Part shown: positions 1-8,203 of the stretch, one piece after another | Position numbering within the stretch: position 1 is the stretch's first letter | Layout of the letters: the number at the start of each line of letters is the position of its first letter | Assembly (NCBI GenBank): GCA_001799195.1 | Contig: MGSU01000318.1 | Span: 1 to 27,031 of the forward strand | Direction: 5' to 3' | DNA length: 27,031 bases | DNA from: Deltaproteobacteria bacterium RIFOXYA12_FULL_61_11 | Lineage (GTDB): Bacteria; Bdellovibrionota_F; JAHFAK01; YA12-FULL-61-11 | Made by a program: the position numbers and the translations under genes | Notes under the pieces: generated by a model | What the model was told of the DNA's origin: nothing | Databases searched by the model: none | What the model saw: only the letters and a program-made list of their open reading frames with translations

Positions 1-959
1 ACCCCCTTGGGGTCCTCTCCTTCCTCCAACAGGCTCTGCTCGAACGGGTTGCCTCCTGGCGACTCAACTACACCGAAGACCTTCCACGTAGTTATTCGAA
101 GCGCCTTTCCGTCCTCCGTTTCGGTATACCGGACCATGAACGCATCCACTTGGCCTCGATACTCGCGAGCGTTGGTCGAGCCGTCCCACGTCCAACCGAG
201 GCCATTGCCCAGTATCTACCAGCGCTGAAGCTCACCCCCTTGCCTCTCGAACCTGACTGGCACGAGAATCGGCTTGCTCTCATCGCGCTTTCTTTGTCTG
301 CGGCTCTCCTTATCCTCCTACTGGCGGGAGTTTTCCGACACTTCGGTAAACAATGGACCTCAGTATTCCTCGCCTGTTTGACCCTCCCCGCGATGTTCGT
401 TCCGTGGTGGATCTATGCGGGGGAGAACCGGACTGAACTTTTCACCGGCATCATCACCGAACTCGGCGGTAGCCCTCGACCACTCCTGCTCGAGTTCCCG
501 GTCACCGAACTCGAAGAAGGACTGGAACGCTCGGAAGCGCTGGTTCCGCTTCTAGAAACCTGGCTACGCGAAGGAACGCTGGTCGCATACGAAGCCCCCC
601 ATCAAATTCTGCCATCCCTCCGTCGTCAAACGAACGTGCTGGGCTTGCTGCGCACCTTTACGATCGAACCGCTCAAGGAAAAGATCGAGGACCTGGCAGA
701 ACGGATGGAAAAGACCGGTGGCGACATACTCGATCTGCCCTTGCGCTTGAGCCTCTATGTAGGAGTTCTGGAGAGCATGATCACACTCAGAGGGCCTCTG
801 GAACCACCCTCTCCTACCGAAGTGACTAGGTATTCAGCATTGAGGGCATTCTTCCCAGAACACGGCGGGCAACGCTACCTCGCGATTCGCCTCTTCCCCC
901 CCGACGAAGGGGTCGGACGAGAACGATTGCTGCAACTTGTTGAACGGTTGGATAAGTGA
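1..959 (+). CDS. Partial membrane protein, possible MMPL-type exporter fragment
   Basis: The reading frame is open from base 3 with no stop upstream, so the 5' end lies outside the window; an internal TTG at 150 is not needed as a start. The visible part is about 318 residues. Two hydrophobic stretches (roughly bases 280-345 and 360-420) are followed by about 180 soluble residues. The soluble part begins with a strand, then a helix with the pattern LERSEALVPLLETWLREGTL and a segment APHQILPSLRRQ. This resembles the second extracytoplasmic domain of predicted MMPL/RND exporters (COG4258-like), where a similar helix and a YLPS-type segment occur. In those proteins a second bundle of membrane helices follows, but here translation stops right after the domain, and the opposite strand then carries a convincing gene. 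The match is from memory of the family and is tentative; a stand-alone membrane-anchored domain is the alternative. Confidence 0.55.
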   Translation, partial: PLGVLSFLQQALLERVASWRLNYTEDLPRSYSKRLSVLRFGIPDHERIHLASILASVGRAVPRPTEAIAQYLPALKLTPLPLEPDWHENRLALIALSLSAALLILLLAGVFRHFGKQWTSVFLACLTLPAMFVPWWIYAGENRTELFTGIITELGGSPRPLLLEFPVTELEEGLERSEALVPLLETWLREGTLVAYEAPHQILPSLRRQTNVLGLLRTFTIEPLKEKIEDLAERMEKTGGDILDLPLRLSLYVGVLESMITLRGPLEPPSPTEVTRYSALRAFFPEHGGQRYLAIRLFPPDEGVGRERLLQLVERLDK

Positions 960-978
960 AGGCAGGGTGCCCGCCGAG

Positions 979-1398
979 TCAGGCTTTCGCAGTAAGGTAC
1001 TTCGTATAAGAACCGAACCGCTCATGGAGCCTTTTCGCCCGTTCGAAATCCTGGTCGAGGATCGCGAGCAACCGTTCGTACTGGAGCTGTGAGAACTCAT
1101 CGATGATCTTTTGCGGTGTCGGACTCTGTAACCGATAAGCCTGCCAGTAGACATCCTCTTCAATACTGAGATGGTCCCCTCCGAGACGATCCCCCATCTG
1201 ATAGAGGAATTCGATGACCTCGTAGGGGCCTGGCTGGACCACCAGTTTCACGTTGTGTCGATCGCCGAGCCGTTCGAGTTGCCGATAGTGCTTACTCAGA
1301 ACGTCCTGGTTGCAGAAAAGGACGATACTGAAGGTGACGTTCGGGTCGTCGAATACCACGAGATCGAGCTTGTCCCCGATACTCCTCGTGCCGCGCAT
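979..1398 (-). CDS. Uncharacterised 139-residue soluble protein, coupled to FHA protein
   Basis: I do not recognise the family. The start is supported by a strong ribosome site (GGAGG a few bases before the ATG). There is no signal peptide and no membrane segment. The N-terminal half alternates predicted strands and helices (LDLVVFDDP, FSIVLFCNQ, NVKLVVQPG), suggesting an alpha/beta core, while the C-terminal third is helical and charged (IIDEFSQLQYERLLAILDQD). It lies 11 nt after the FHA-domain gene on the same strand, so the two are probably translated from one mRNA and may act together. It converges on the membrane protein at the window start with 19 nt between stops. Function unknown. Confidence 0.7.
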   Translation of the reverse strand: MRGTRSIGDKLDLVVFDDPNVTFSIVLFCNQDVLSKHYRQLERLGDRHNVKLVVQPGPYEVIEFLYQMGDRLGGDHLSIEEDVYWQAYRLQSPTPQKIIDEFSQLQYERLLAILDQDFERAKRLHERFGSYTKYLTAKA

Positions 1399-1409
1399 GG
1401 TCCCCCTCC

Positions 1410-1868
1410 TCAGAGCTCGGTCTCGTTGAATACCATCGAGGTGCCACCCAAGCGGATGGTGGATCCCTCTGCAAGTCGTGCCACCTCGATCTTGGCCCCG
1501 TCTACGATGGTGCCATTCGTGCTGGCGAGGTCAATGATGCCGACGTACTCGCCGGTATGGAACACCATGGCGTGGAGCCTGGAAATGCTCTCATCATCGA
1601 GGATGAAATCGCCGGTCCTCCGGAAGGAACTCTCCAGTTTGCTGAAATCCTCGAATTGTCCAATCTTGTTTGCCAGGAGAATGGAATTGATCTTCAGAAT
1701 CTCGTCCTCGCGAAGATCCAGACGGTCCTTGACGATAACGGTCTGGTCGTTGCCGAGACTACCGAGGTCAATGCGCCGACCTATTACCTTGCAGGTGCTC
1801 GGTTCGAGAACAACTTTCCGACCCTTTTCTTTGCCCTTGGTCACCGTGACGGTCGCCCGCTTCGCCAT
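1410..1868 (-). CDS. FHA-domain protein with an insertion in the domain
   Basis: A 152-residue cytoplasmic protein that is essentially one forkhead-associated domain, a module that binds phosphothreonine peptides. The usual landmarks are present: Gly30-Arg31, then Ser96-Arg97-x-His99 (the phosphate-contacting S..H), and Asn118-Gly119 in DLASTNGT. In ordinary FHA domains the GR and the SxxH are about 15 to 20 residues apart; here about 65 residues separate them. The extra part (about 33-86) is charged and helical-looking (DRLDLREDEILKINSILL), so it could be a loop insertion or a helical subdomain next to the phosphopeptide site. A GGAGGGAAC ribosome site precedes the ATG. The next gene downstream (139 residues, unknown) follows after 11 nt. 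No kinase gene is visible nearby. The FHA assignment is firm; the partner is unknown. Confidence 0.88.
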   Translation of the reverse strand: MAKRATVTVTKGKEKGRKVVLEPSTCKVIGRRIDLGSLGNDQTVIVKDRLDLREDEILKINSILLANKIGQFEDFSKLESSFRRTGDFILDDESISRLHAMVFHTGEYVGIIDLASTNGTIVDGAKIEVARLAEGSTIRLGGTSMVFNETEL

Positions 1869-1900
1869 GTTCCCTCCATGCTGGCAATCGATAGCAACGC

Positions 1901-1906
1901 AGTATA
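1901..1906 (-). promoter_or_regulatory. Possible -10 box for FHA gene
   Basis: The minus strand reads TATACT, 32 nt before the FHA start codon, which would give a transcript start near 1894 and a short leader. No convincing -35 box is seen at 16 to 18 nt upstream (GGCCAA), so the call rests on the -10 alone. Confidence 0.25.
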
Positions 1907-1965
1907 CTCAAGCAACCAGGTTCTTGGCCACTGCTTTCTCTCCGCTACGGGGAAGGTCCGATCTG

Positions 1966-1995
1966 GGGTGGGTTGCAGCCCCTTGCCAACCACCC
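1966..1995 (-). terminator. Hairpin downstream of cobalamin adenosyltransferase gene
   Basis: An inverted repeat with arms GGGTGGGTTGCA (1966-1977) and TGCCAACCACCC (1984-1995) around a 6-nt loop, paired over most of both arms with a one-base bulge on each side. It starts about 20 nt after the stop codon of the adenosyltransferase gene and lies before the FHA gene. There is no T-tract after it on the minus strand, so it is not a canonical intrinsic terminator; it could stabilise the 3' end or act with Rho. Confidence 0.35.
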
Positions 1996-2014
1996 TCGCC
2001 GCGGCCTCATGGTT

Positions 2015-2599
2015 CTACCTCCACAGATCCTCACCTTGATCATATCTGCGAGCAACCATCCTCGCTAGGACGAAGAGCAGATCGGAAAGGCGGTTGAGAT
2101 ATCGGCGCACCTCACCGGGAACCCATTCGATGCGACCGAGACGCACGACTGCCCGTTCGCTACGCCGGCACACCGTGCGTGCAACATGGGCGAGGGCTGA
2201 TACCTCCCCTCTCCCGGGCAGGACGAAGGAGGTCAAGGGTTCCAGGGTTATATTCCAACGCTCAATATCTTCTTCCAGGGCTCGAACCTCTTGCTCTGGA
2301 ATAGTCTCCCTTCCGGGACGCCGAACAGGAAGGGGGGTAGCCAAGATGGTGCCTACATCGAACAACTCGTCTTGAATCCTGCGTACGACTCGAGCGAAGT
2401 CGGATCCTTCGGCCTCCTGCCGTTCTTCTGCAGCAAGCGTAAGTCTCGCCCGCAAAAGCCCGAGTACGGCTTGCAGTTCATCAATGGAGCCATACGCCTC
2501 TAACCTCGGACTGTCTTTGTCTTCACGCCCCCCCCCGATCACTGCAGTAGTGCCATCATCACCGGTCTTCGTGGTCACACGATCGATTTTCACTGGCAT
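2015..2599 (-). CDS. Cob(I)alamin adenosyltransferase, PduO/MMAB type
   Basis: Transfers the adenosyl group of ATP to cob(I)alamin, making coenzyme B12. The protein has 194 residues, usual for the PduO-type family. The N-terminal ATP-binding motif is clear (T9-T10-K11-T12-G13-D14-D15-G16-T17-T18), followed by the helix with YGSIDELQAVLGLLR. The C-terminal signature helices are also present: VCRRSERAVVRL and YLNRLSDLLFVLAR. The N-terminal segment is complete. A GGGAGG sequence lies about 10 nt upstream of the ATG. It is transcribed divergently from the C25 protease gene and is followed by a hairpin, so it is probably its own transcription unit. In many bacteria this enzyme serves methylmalonyl-CoA mutase; no such gene is visible here. 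Assignment is firm; the choice between symbols pduO, cobO and mmaB is not settled by sequence. Confidence 0.95.
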   Translation of the reverse strand: MPVKIDRVTTKTGDDGTTAVIGGGREDKDSPRLEAYGSIDELQAVLGLLRARLTLAAEERQEAEGSDFARVVRRIQDELFDVGTILATPLPVRRPGRETIPEQEVRALEEDIERWNITLEPLTSFVLPGRGEVSALAHVARTVCRRSERAVVRLGRIEWVPGEVRRYLNRLSDLLFVLARMVARRYDQGEDLWR

Positions 2600-2652
2600 G
2601 GGCTGGAAACCTCCCTCTCTCCGATCAGCATTCTCCCGCCGCGAAGGGGAGT

Positions 2653-2680
2653 AGCATAACGCAGGTGATCACGAATTCAA
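2653..2680 (-). promoter_or_regulatory. Sigma-70-like promoter for the adenosyltransferase
   Basis: On the minus strand TTGAAT (-35, 2675-2680) is 16 nt from TATGCT (-10, 2653-2658), each matching consensus at 4 of 6 positions. The predicted transcript start near 2646 leaves a leader of about 46 nt. Confidence 0.42.
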
Positions 2681-2768
2681 GTCCTCGTAACCAGGTCACT
2701 CTACTCGAGGGAAGTGCCGATGAATAGGCGATCTTCGAGTTTTTTTTCAACTTCAGGGTTTTGTTCCT

Positions 2769-2797
2769 TTGACAAGCTGCATCTTTTCAGCTAGGGT
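2769..2797 (+). promoter_or_regulatory. Sigma-70-like promoter for the C25 protease
   Basis: A perfect TTGACA (2769-2774) is separated by 17 nt from TAGGGT (2792-2797), which keeps the key T, A and final T of a -10 box. The predicted transcript start near 2804 gives a leader of about 58 nt before the start codon at 2862. Confidence 0.45.
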
Positions 2798-2861
2798 GCG
2801 GACGTGCGATCGGTTCGACGGTACAATATCGTGCGACCAACCCTAGAGTAAGGAGGGGGGA

Positions 2862-4859
2862 ATGAGAGCCATTCTATTTGCGTCATTCATTCTATTACCC
2901 GTTTCGATTATGGCCGGTGACTGGGTTCAGACGTTGGATATGGACCTCAAGGTGCCAACGAAGACCTTGGTCGATTCCGACATCGCCTCCAGTACCCTCG
3001 ATTTCACCGTTCCGGGTTACGAGTTGGAAACTATTGATATCAATGGGAAAGATTTTTCTTCCATCACGGTGCCCGAGCTGAACAACTTGAACGAAAAGGG
3101 CATGCCCAGTCTTCCCAAATTGACTGCTAGCGTGATCATTCCGGCCGAAGCCGCGATGAGCTATCGAATTCTCGAAGAAGACTGCCATGTTGAAGCCGTG
3201 GGTCCGATCGTCCCGGCCAAGGGTACGGTCTATCGGAATCAGAACCCCGCGTTGGTTCCTTACAGCTTCTCCAAGTTCTACCAGAGTTCCGACGTCTATC
3301 CACGCTCGAGCGTGAGCCTGAGCGAACCCTTCGTCGTGCGCGGAGTTCGTGGATTGACCGTTCAATATTACCCCTTCCAATACTTGGCCGAGAGCCAAGA
3401 AGTCCGTATCTGTTCGCGGGCACGGGTTGCTCTCTATGCAGATGGGATCTCTACCCACAACGTCGTGTCCGCAGATCTTCCGGCGAGTGCCACGACCGAT
3501 TTCTCGACCATCTACGACAAACTCTTCCTGAACTACCAGACCTACTTGGCGGACGACGAGAAACACGACGTCCCCGAGCAAGATAAACTGCTGATCATTG
3601 CTCATGATCGCTTCGCCAAAGAGATCCAACCCCTCGTGGAGTGGAAGCTGCAAAAGGGTGTCGCCACAAAGTTGGTTCTCACCTCGGCCATCAGTTCTAC
3701 CCCCAATACCCAACCAACACCTCAAGATATCAAGAAGTTCATCCAAAGCGAGTATGACCTGCGCGGTATTTCCCACATCCTACTCGTCGGTGATGCCGAA
3801 GAACTCAAACCCTTCCCCGGAACTTCTGGCAATGTGGTAGGGAAAGAAGCCGACCCCATGTATGTGCTCCTGGCCGGTAATGATAGCTATCCCGACGCTT
3901 TCATCAGCCGTTTCTCCGGCGAGACTCCGGAGCACATCCGCACCCAGGTGGAACGTTCAGTCTCCTACGAACGGCAACCTGAGCTCTCCGACTGGTATAA
4001 CAAAGCCATGGGCCTCGCCGGGGACGACAAGGGCGGTAATCCCAGCTATGCGGACTGGGAACGCGCTGATTTCCTGCGCACCGAATTGCTCAAGTACCCC
4101 TTCGCCTCGGTCGATCAATTCTACCATCGTCCCTTGACGGCCCCGATCCTCGATGCCTTCCGCCAAGGCCGCGGGTTCGTGAACTACATCAACCATGGTT
4201 CGACCACGAGTTGGCCCATCGGCAGCATCACCACCTCCGTGATCAGCCAAATGGATAATTACAACCGCTTGCCCTTCATCGTCTCGGTTGCATGCGTCAA
4301 CGGCAAATTCGCCGGTGGCACCTGTCTCGGTGAAGCTTTCCTCCGCGCCGGTACCCCGGGTAAACCCGCAGGCGCCATTGCTGTCTACGCTTCTTCGACC
4401 AATCAGAGCTGGGTTCCCCCATGTATCGGACAGCGTCGCGTCACCGACCTACTTGTTGCCCGGAAAAAGCTGTCCATCGGTGGCTTGTTCATGAACGGCG
4501 TCATCGCAACCCTCGAAGACGGAGAGAGTTCAGCGGTCCAGACCTATCAGAGCTGGCATGTCTTCGGCGACGGTTCCATCACCTCTCGGACTACGAAACC
4601 CGAGATGTTGAAGGTCGAACATCCCGAAGTGCTCTCCAAGAGTGCCGGCAATCTGCCCGTCACGGTCGAGAAAACCGCCGGGGCACTGGTCAGCATTTAC
4701 GCTGATGGCGTCAATTACGGTGCGGTCACTACCGACGCCAAAGGTGTCGCACTTATCCCGCTCAAAGATTGTGGCTGTATCCCGGTCGAGAAAATGACCT
4801 TAACCGTCACCGGGTTCAATAAAGTTCCCTACATCACCACACTCGCCGTCGTCGACTGA
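2862..4859 (+). CDS. Secreted gingipain-like cysteine protease (peptidase family C25)
   Basis: A 665-residue exported endopeptidase. Residues 1-18 form a Sec signal peptide (hydrophobic LFASFILLPVSIMAG). The N-terminal part is a propeptide-like region, and the caspase-like catalytic domain spans about 235-560. The catalytic dyad is visible: His445 in FVNYINHGS and Cys478 in VSVACVNG. The spacing of 33 residues equals that between His211 and Cys244 of RgpB, and the surrounding motifs match the family. The end (about 580-665) is an Ig-like beta domain as in gingipains (VTVEKTAGALVSIYADG). I see no typical type IX secretion tail, so export may be by Sec plus another route. The start is supported by an AAGGAGGGGGG ribosome site. 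It stands alone, divergent from the cobalamin gene and 164 nt before flhB. Substrate specificity cannot be read from the sequence. Confidence 0.93.
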   Translation: MRAILFASFILLPVSIMAGDWVQTLDMDLKVPTKTLVDSDIASSTLDFTVPGYELETIDINGKDFSSITVPELNNLNEKGMPSLPKLTASVIIPAEAAMSYRILEEDCHVEAVGPIVPAKGTVYRNQNPALVPYSFSKFYQSSDVYPRSSVSLSEPFVVRGVRGLTVQYYPFQYLAESQEVRICSRARVALYADGISTHNVVSADLPASATTDFSTIYDKLFLNYQTYLADDEKHDVPEQDKLLIIAHDRFAKEIQPLVEWKLQKGVATKLVLTSAISSTPNTQPTPQDIKKFIQSEYDLRGISHILLVGDAEELKPFPGTSGNVVGKEADPMYVLLAGNDSYPDAFISRFSGETPEHIRTQVERSVSYERQPELSDWYNKAMGLAGDDKGGNPSYADWERADFLRTELLKYPFASVDQFYHRPLTAPILDAFRQGRGFVNYINHGSTTSWPIGSITTSVISQMDNYNRLPFIVSVACVNGKFAGGTCLGEAFLRAGTPGKPAGAIAVYASSTNQSWVPPCIGQRRVTDLLVARKKLSIGGLFMNGVIATLEDGESSAVQTYQSWHVFGDGSITSRTTKPEMLKVEHPEVLSKSAGNLPVTVEKTAGALVSIYADGVNYGAVTTDAKGVALIPLKDCGCIPVEKMTLTVTGFNKVPYITTLAVVD

Positions 4860-4974
4860 TCCCCATAATCGCCCTCTCGTCACTCTTTTGACATCATAGT
4901 CTTCCACCTCCTGACGGACCTCACATTTTTCTCTGCTTTCTTCTTGCATTTCAATCAGATAGTCTCTCTATTCC

Positions 4975-4991
4975 CTGGTGTGGTCCTTGCT
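4975..4991 (+). promoter_or_regulatory. Sigma-54-type promoter before flhB
   Basis: The sequence CTGG (4975-4978) and TTGCT (4987-4991) place GG and GC exactly 10 nt apart, the hallmark of -24/-12 promoters (consensus TGGCACG-N4-TTGC). Transcription would start near 5002, leaving about 22 nt before the flhB start. Sigma-54 commonly drives flagellar genes, which fits; no activator gene or upstream activator site is identified in the window. Confidence 0.5.
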
Positions 4992-5023
4992 GATCGATTG
5001 GCCACGTCCAGAACGAGGCGCAC

Positions 5024-6091
5024 ATGGCCGAGACGAACGACCAGGAGAAAACTGAAGAGCCTACCCCGAAACGGTACGAAGAGTTCCGCGAACGTGGTCA
5101 GGTCGCGAAAAGTCAGGAACTGAGCCTCGTTGCGACCTTCCTCACCGCACTCGGCCTCTTCCAGTTCAGCGGCGCGGGAATGTTTAGTCAACTGCAGGAA
5201 TTTCTAGCATCTTCCTTCCGTCAATGTGCCACTATCGAAATCAGCGCGAGCAATCTGGGTTCACTCTACGCCCTCACCATCTATCCCTATTTCAAGTTCT
5301 TCATTCCCTTTTTCTCGATCATGCTCCTCGCAGGAATCGGGGTAAATCTTGTTCAGACCGGTCTCCTCTTCTCTCCCAAAGCCATGAAATTCGACCTCAG
5401 TCGCTTAGACCCAATTCAGGGCTTCAAGCGGATGTTCTCGCTCACCTCCCTGTTCGAATTAGTCAAGAACCTCTTCAAAGTCGCGGTGATCTTCGCGATC
5501 GTATTTTACTCGGTCAGAGGCGAACTCGATCAAATCATCAGTCTGTGCCAACTCGACCTCCTCGGTATCATGGATTTCTCCAATCGGGTCCTCTTCACTA
5601 TCTGCTATCGTATCGCCGCCTATCTGGTGATCCTGTCCCTGGTGGACTACCTCTACAAGAGGTGGGACATGAATAAAATGATGAAGATGACTAAGCAAGA
5701 GGTTAAGGACGAGCGAAAGAACATGCACGGCGACCCCAAGGTCAAGGGCGAATTCATCAAGAAACGCCACCAAATCGCTACTTCGCGCATCATGCAAGCA
5801 GTACCTCGGGCAGACGTGGTAGTGACCAATCCGACCCACTTCGCCGTTGCTCTCGAGTACGATCGGACTAAGATGCAGGCTCCTCGCGTAGTCGCAAAAG
5901 GCAAAGACAACATCGCACTGAGCATTCGCGAACTAGCCCAGAGCCTGAGCATCCCGGTGGTCGAGAACCCGCCTCTCGCTCGCGTACTCTATGCCTCTGT
6001 CAAGATTGGACAGCAGATACCGGAACGTCTCTATGCAGCCGTGGCTGAAATCCTGGCCTATGTCTACAAACAGGGCCGTAGGAGGAAGTGA
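5024..6091 (+). CDS. flhB: Flagellar export gate protein FlhB
   Basis: Inner-membrane component of the flagellar type III export apparatus that switches export specificity from hook to filament substrates. At 355 residues it has the usual length. The N-terminus has the family signature (EKTEEPTPKRYEEFRERGQV), followed by four hydrophobic segments between about 32 and 215 and a cytoplasmic C-terminal domain. The self-cleavage site N-P-T-H lies at residues 269-272, the same number as in Salmonella FlhB, and continues FAVAL. The gene opens the flagellar run; flhA begins on the base after its stop codon, and the end of flhB supplies AGGAGG as the ribosome site for flhA. The start has a modest GAGG site. 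fliP, fliQ and fliR are not in this window. Confidence 0.98.
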   Translation: MAETNDQEKTEEPTPKRYEEFRERGQVAKSQELSLVATFLTALGLFQFSGAGMFSQLQEFLASSFRQCATIEISASNLGSLYALTIYPYFKFFIPFFSIMLLAGIGVNLVQTGLLFSPKAMKFDLSRLDPIQGFKRMFSLTSLFELVKNLFKVAVIFAIVFYSVRGELDQIISLCQLDLLGIMDFSNRVLFTICYRIAAYLVILSLVDYLYKRWDMNKMMKMTKQEVKDERKNMHGDPKVKGEFIKKRHQIATSRIMQAVPRADVVVTNPTHFAVALEYDRTKMQAPRVVAKGKDNIALSIRELAQSLSIPVVENPPLARVLYASVKIGQQIPERLYAAVAEILAYVYKQGRRRK

Positions 6092-8203
6092 ATGGAAGGC
6101 AAGCTAGTTACCATCCTCAAACACGGCCGAACACTCATCCTCAACAATCACAACATCACCTTCAGTCTCGGCATCGCCGGACTGTTGATGCTCATGATCG
6201 TCCCTCTCCCAACCTTCATCATGGACGCTCTCCTCTCCTTGAGTATCGCCGTCGGCTTGATCATCCTCTTCGTCGGTATCTATGCTCAGGAACCTCTCGA
6301 TTTCTCGGCCTATCCCACGGTTCTACTCGGCGCAACGCTGTTCCGCTTGGCTTTGAATATTAGTTCCACCCGACTCATTCTGCTCAATGGTGCCGACGGC
6401 ACTGAAGCGGCAGGAAAGGTTATCGAGGCGTTCGGCAACTTCGTTGTCGGCGGGAATTACATCGTCGGCGTGGTCATCTTCCTCATCCTGATCATCATCA
6501 ACTTCGTGGTGATCACCAAAGGCGCCACGCGCATCGCTGAGGTCGCCGCACGTTTCACCCTTGACGCCATGCCGGGAAAACAACTCAGCATCGACGCCGA
6601 CCTCAGCGCGGGTATGCTCACCGAGGCCGAAGCACGCAAGCGCCGAGAGAAGATCCAACTCGAGGCTGATTTCTATGGTGCCATGGACGGTGCCAGTAAA
6701 TTCGTCCGAGGCGATGCTATAGCCGGGGTGCTCATCACCTTGATCAACATCATCGGTGGTATTGCCATCGGTAGTCTGCAATACGGGATGGACCTGGGTC
6801 AGAGTATCGAAGTCTACACCATCTTGACCGTCGGCGACGGTCTAGTGACCCAGATCCCCGCCTTGATCATCTCGACCTCGGCAGGGCTCTTGGTCACTCG
6901 ATCCTCCAAAGAAAAAACCATGGGGGACAACCTTGCTACCCAACTCTTTAGCTACCCCAAGGCTATGGGTATCGTTGCAGGCGTATTATTGCTCTTTGCG
7001 CTCATCCCGGGCATGCCCTTCATTCCCTTCGTTCTCTTGTCCATTAGTTTCGGTGCGGGAGCCTATTACACGCATCTGAATCAGGTTGAGCAAGCCAAGC
7101 AGGAACGGCAACGCCAAACCAATAGTGCCCGTCAGGAGAAGAAGATCGAGGAAGAAGCCATCGACAAAGTCATCCCCCTGGATCTGCTCGAGGTCAATGT
7201 CGGTTACGAGTTGATCTCACTGGTTGACCGTTCCCGCAACGGCGAACTGCTCGACAGGATCAAATCAATCAGGAAGCAGTTTGCTCAAGACTATGGTATT
7301 ATTGTCCCCCCTCTGCACATTCGCGACAACCTCGCCCTTAAGCCGGGAGAGTACAGTATTTTACTCAAGAATAATCCGATCGGTCGAGGAGATCTGAAAC
7401 AGAACTTTGTATTGGCCATGGACGCCGGTGGCGTTGCTACAGATGTCGAAGGTATTCGTACCGTCGAACCGGTCTTCGGTTTACCCGCTGTTTGGATAGC
7501 CCCCTCCGAGCAAGATCGCGCGGTGGTTAATGGTTACACGGTGGTTGATCATTCAACGGTAATCGCTACCCACTTAACTGAACTGCTCAAGGGGCACCTC
7601 CACGAAATGTTCGGTCGCCAAGACCTCGAGCTGTTGTTGACCAATTTCAAGAAAACCTACCCCAAGGTTGTCGAAGAACTCATTCCCGACCTACTCTCCT
7701 TCGGCACCGTGCTTCGGGTATTGCAGAACCTTCTCCGCGAACAAGTGCCCATCCGCGATCTCTTGACCATCTTAGAATGCCTCGGGGATAACGCAATTTA
7801 TACCAAAGACCCCGAGGTCCTCACCGAATTCGTGCGTCAGGCCTTAGCTCGCTCGATAAGCTCACAATACCTAAACCAAAACGGTGACTTGCAAGTCCTC
7901 ACCCTGAACAAGGAAATCGAGGACGTCATCTCCCGATCGATCAAACCCAGCGATCGCGGCAGTATGCTGGCCCTTGACCCGAGCGTTGCCCAGAGTCTCC
8001 TGGTTCAGATCACGAAAAAACTCCAGGACCTCTCCATGCTGGAAACCCAGCCCATCATCCTCTGTGCTTCCACCATTAGGGGACATCTCAAGAAACTCAC
8101 CGAACGCTTCATCCCCAACCTCGTTGTACTCTCCTATGGAGAACTCGACTCAAAAGCACGTATCAAATCACTGGGGGTCATAGGACTATATGATGAGCGT
8201 TAA
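6092..8203 (+). CDS. flhA: Flagellar export gate protein FlhA
   Basis: Nonameric inner-membrane ring protein of the flagellar export gate, which couples proton flow to export and docks chaperone-substrate complexes. The 703-residue length is typical. The N-terminal half holds eight hydrophobic segments with diagnostic motifs: FSAYPTVLLGATLFRLALN near 70-88 and, in the cytoplasmic loop, DAMPGKQLSIDADLSAG near 153-169 followed by EADFYGAMDGASKFVRGDA. The C-terminal cytoplasmic domain (from about 360) contains the PLHIRDNLALKPGEY and GLPAVWI segments of the family. The start immediately follows the flhB stop, implying translational coupling. The last 14 nt overlap flhF. Confidence 0.98.
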   Translation: MEGKLVTILKHGRTLILNNHNITFSLGIAGLLMLMIVPLPTFIMDALLSLSIAVGLIILFVGIYAQEPLDFSAYPTVLLGATLFRLALNISSTRLILLNGADGTEAAGKVIEAFGNFVVGGNYIVGVVIFLILIIINFVVITKGATRIAEVAARFTLDAMPGKQLSIDADLSAGMLTEAEARKRREKIQLEADFYGAMDGASKFVRGDAIAGVLITLINIIGGIAIGSLQYGMDLGQSIEVYTILTVGDGLVTQIPALIISTSAGLLVTRSSKEKTMGDNLATQLFSYPKAMGIVAGVLLLFALIPGMPFIPFVLLSISFGAGAYYTHLNQVEQAKQERQRQTNSARQEKKIEEEAIDKVIPLDLLEVNVGYELISLVDRSRNGELLDRIKSIRKQFAQDYGIIVPPLHIRDNLALKPGEYSILLKNNPIGRGDLKQNFVLAMDAGGVATDVEGIRTVEPVFGLPAVWIAPSEQDRAVVNGYTVVDHSTVIATHLTELLKGHLHEMFGRQDLELLLTNFKKTYPKVVEELIPDLLSFGTVLRVLQNLLREQVPIRDLLTILECLGDNAIYTKDPEVLTEFVRQALARSISSQYLNQNGDLQVLTLNKEIEDVISRSIKPSDRGSMLALDPSVAQSLLVQITKKLQDLSMLETQPIILCASTIRGHLKKLTERFIPNLVVLSYGELDSKARIKSLGVIGLYDER

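Noticed and set aside
1171-2097. Plus-strand open frame of 308 codons opposite the FHA gene and its neighbour
   Set aside because: The two minus-strand genes have strong ribosome sites and, for FHA, clear motifs; the plus-strand translation is low-complexity and domain-free.
2895-3776. Long open frame (293 codons) on the minus strand inside the C25 protease gene
   Set aside because: It is antisense to a gene with intact catalytic motifs, has no recognisable domain, and its length follows from the codon bias of the sense gene.
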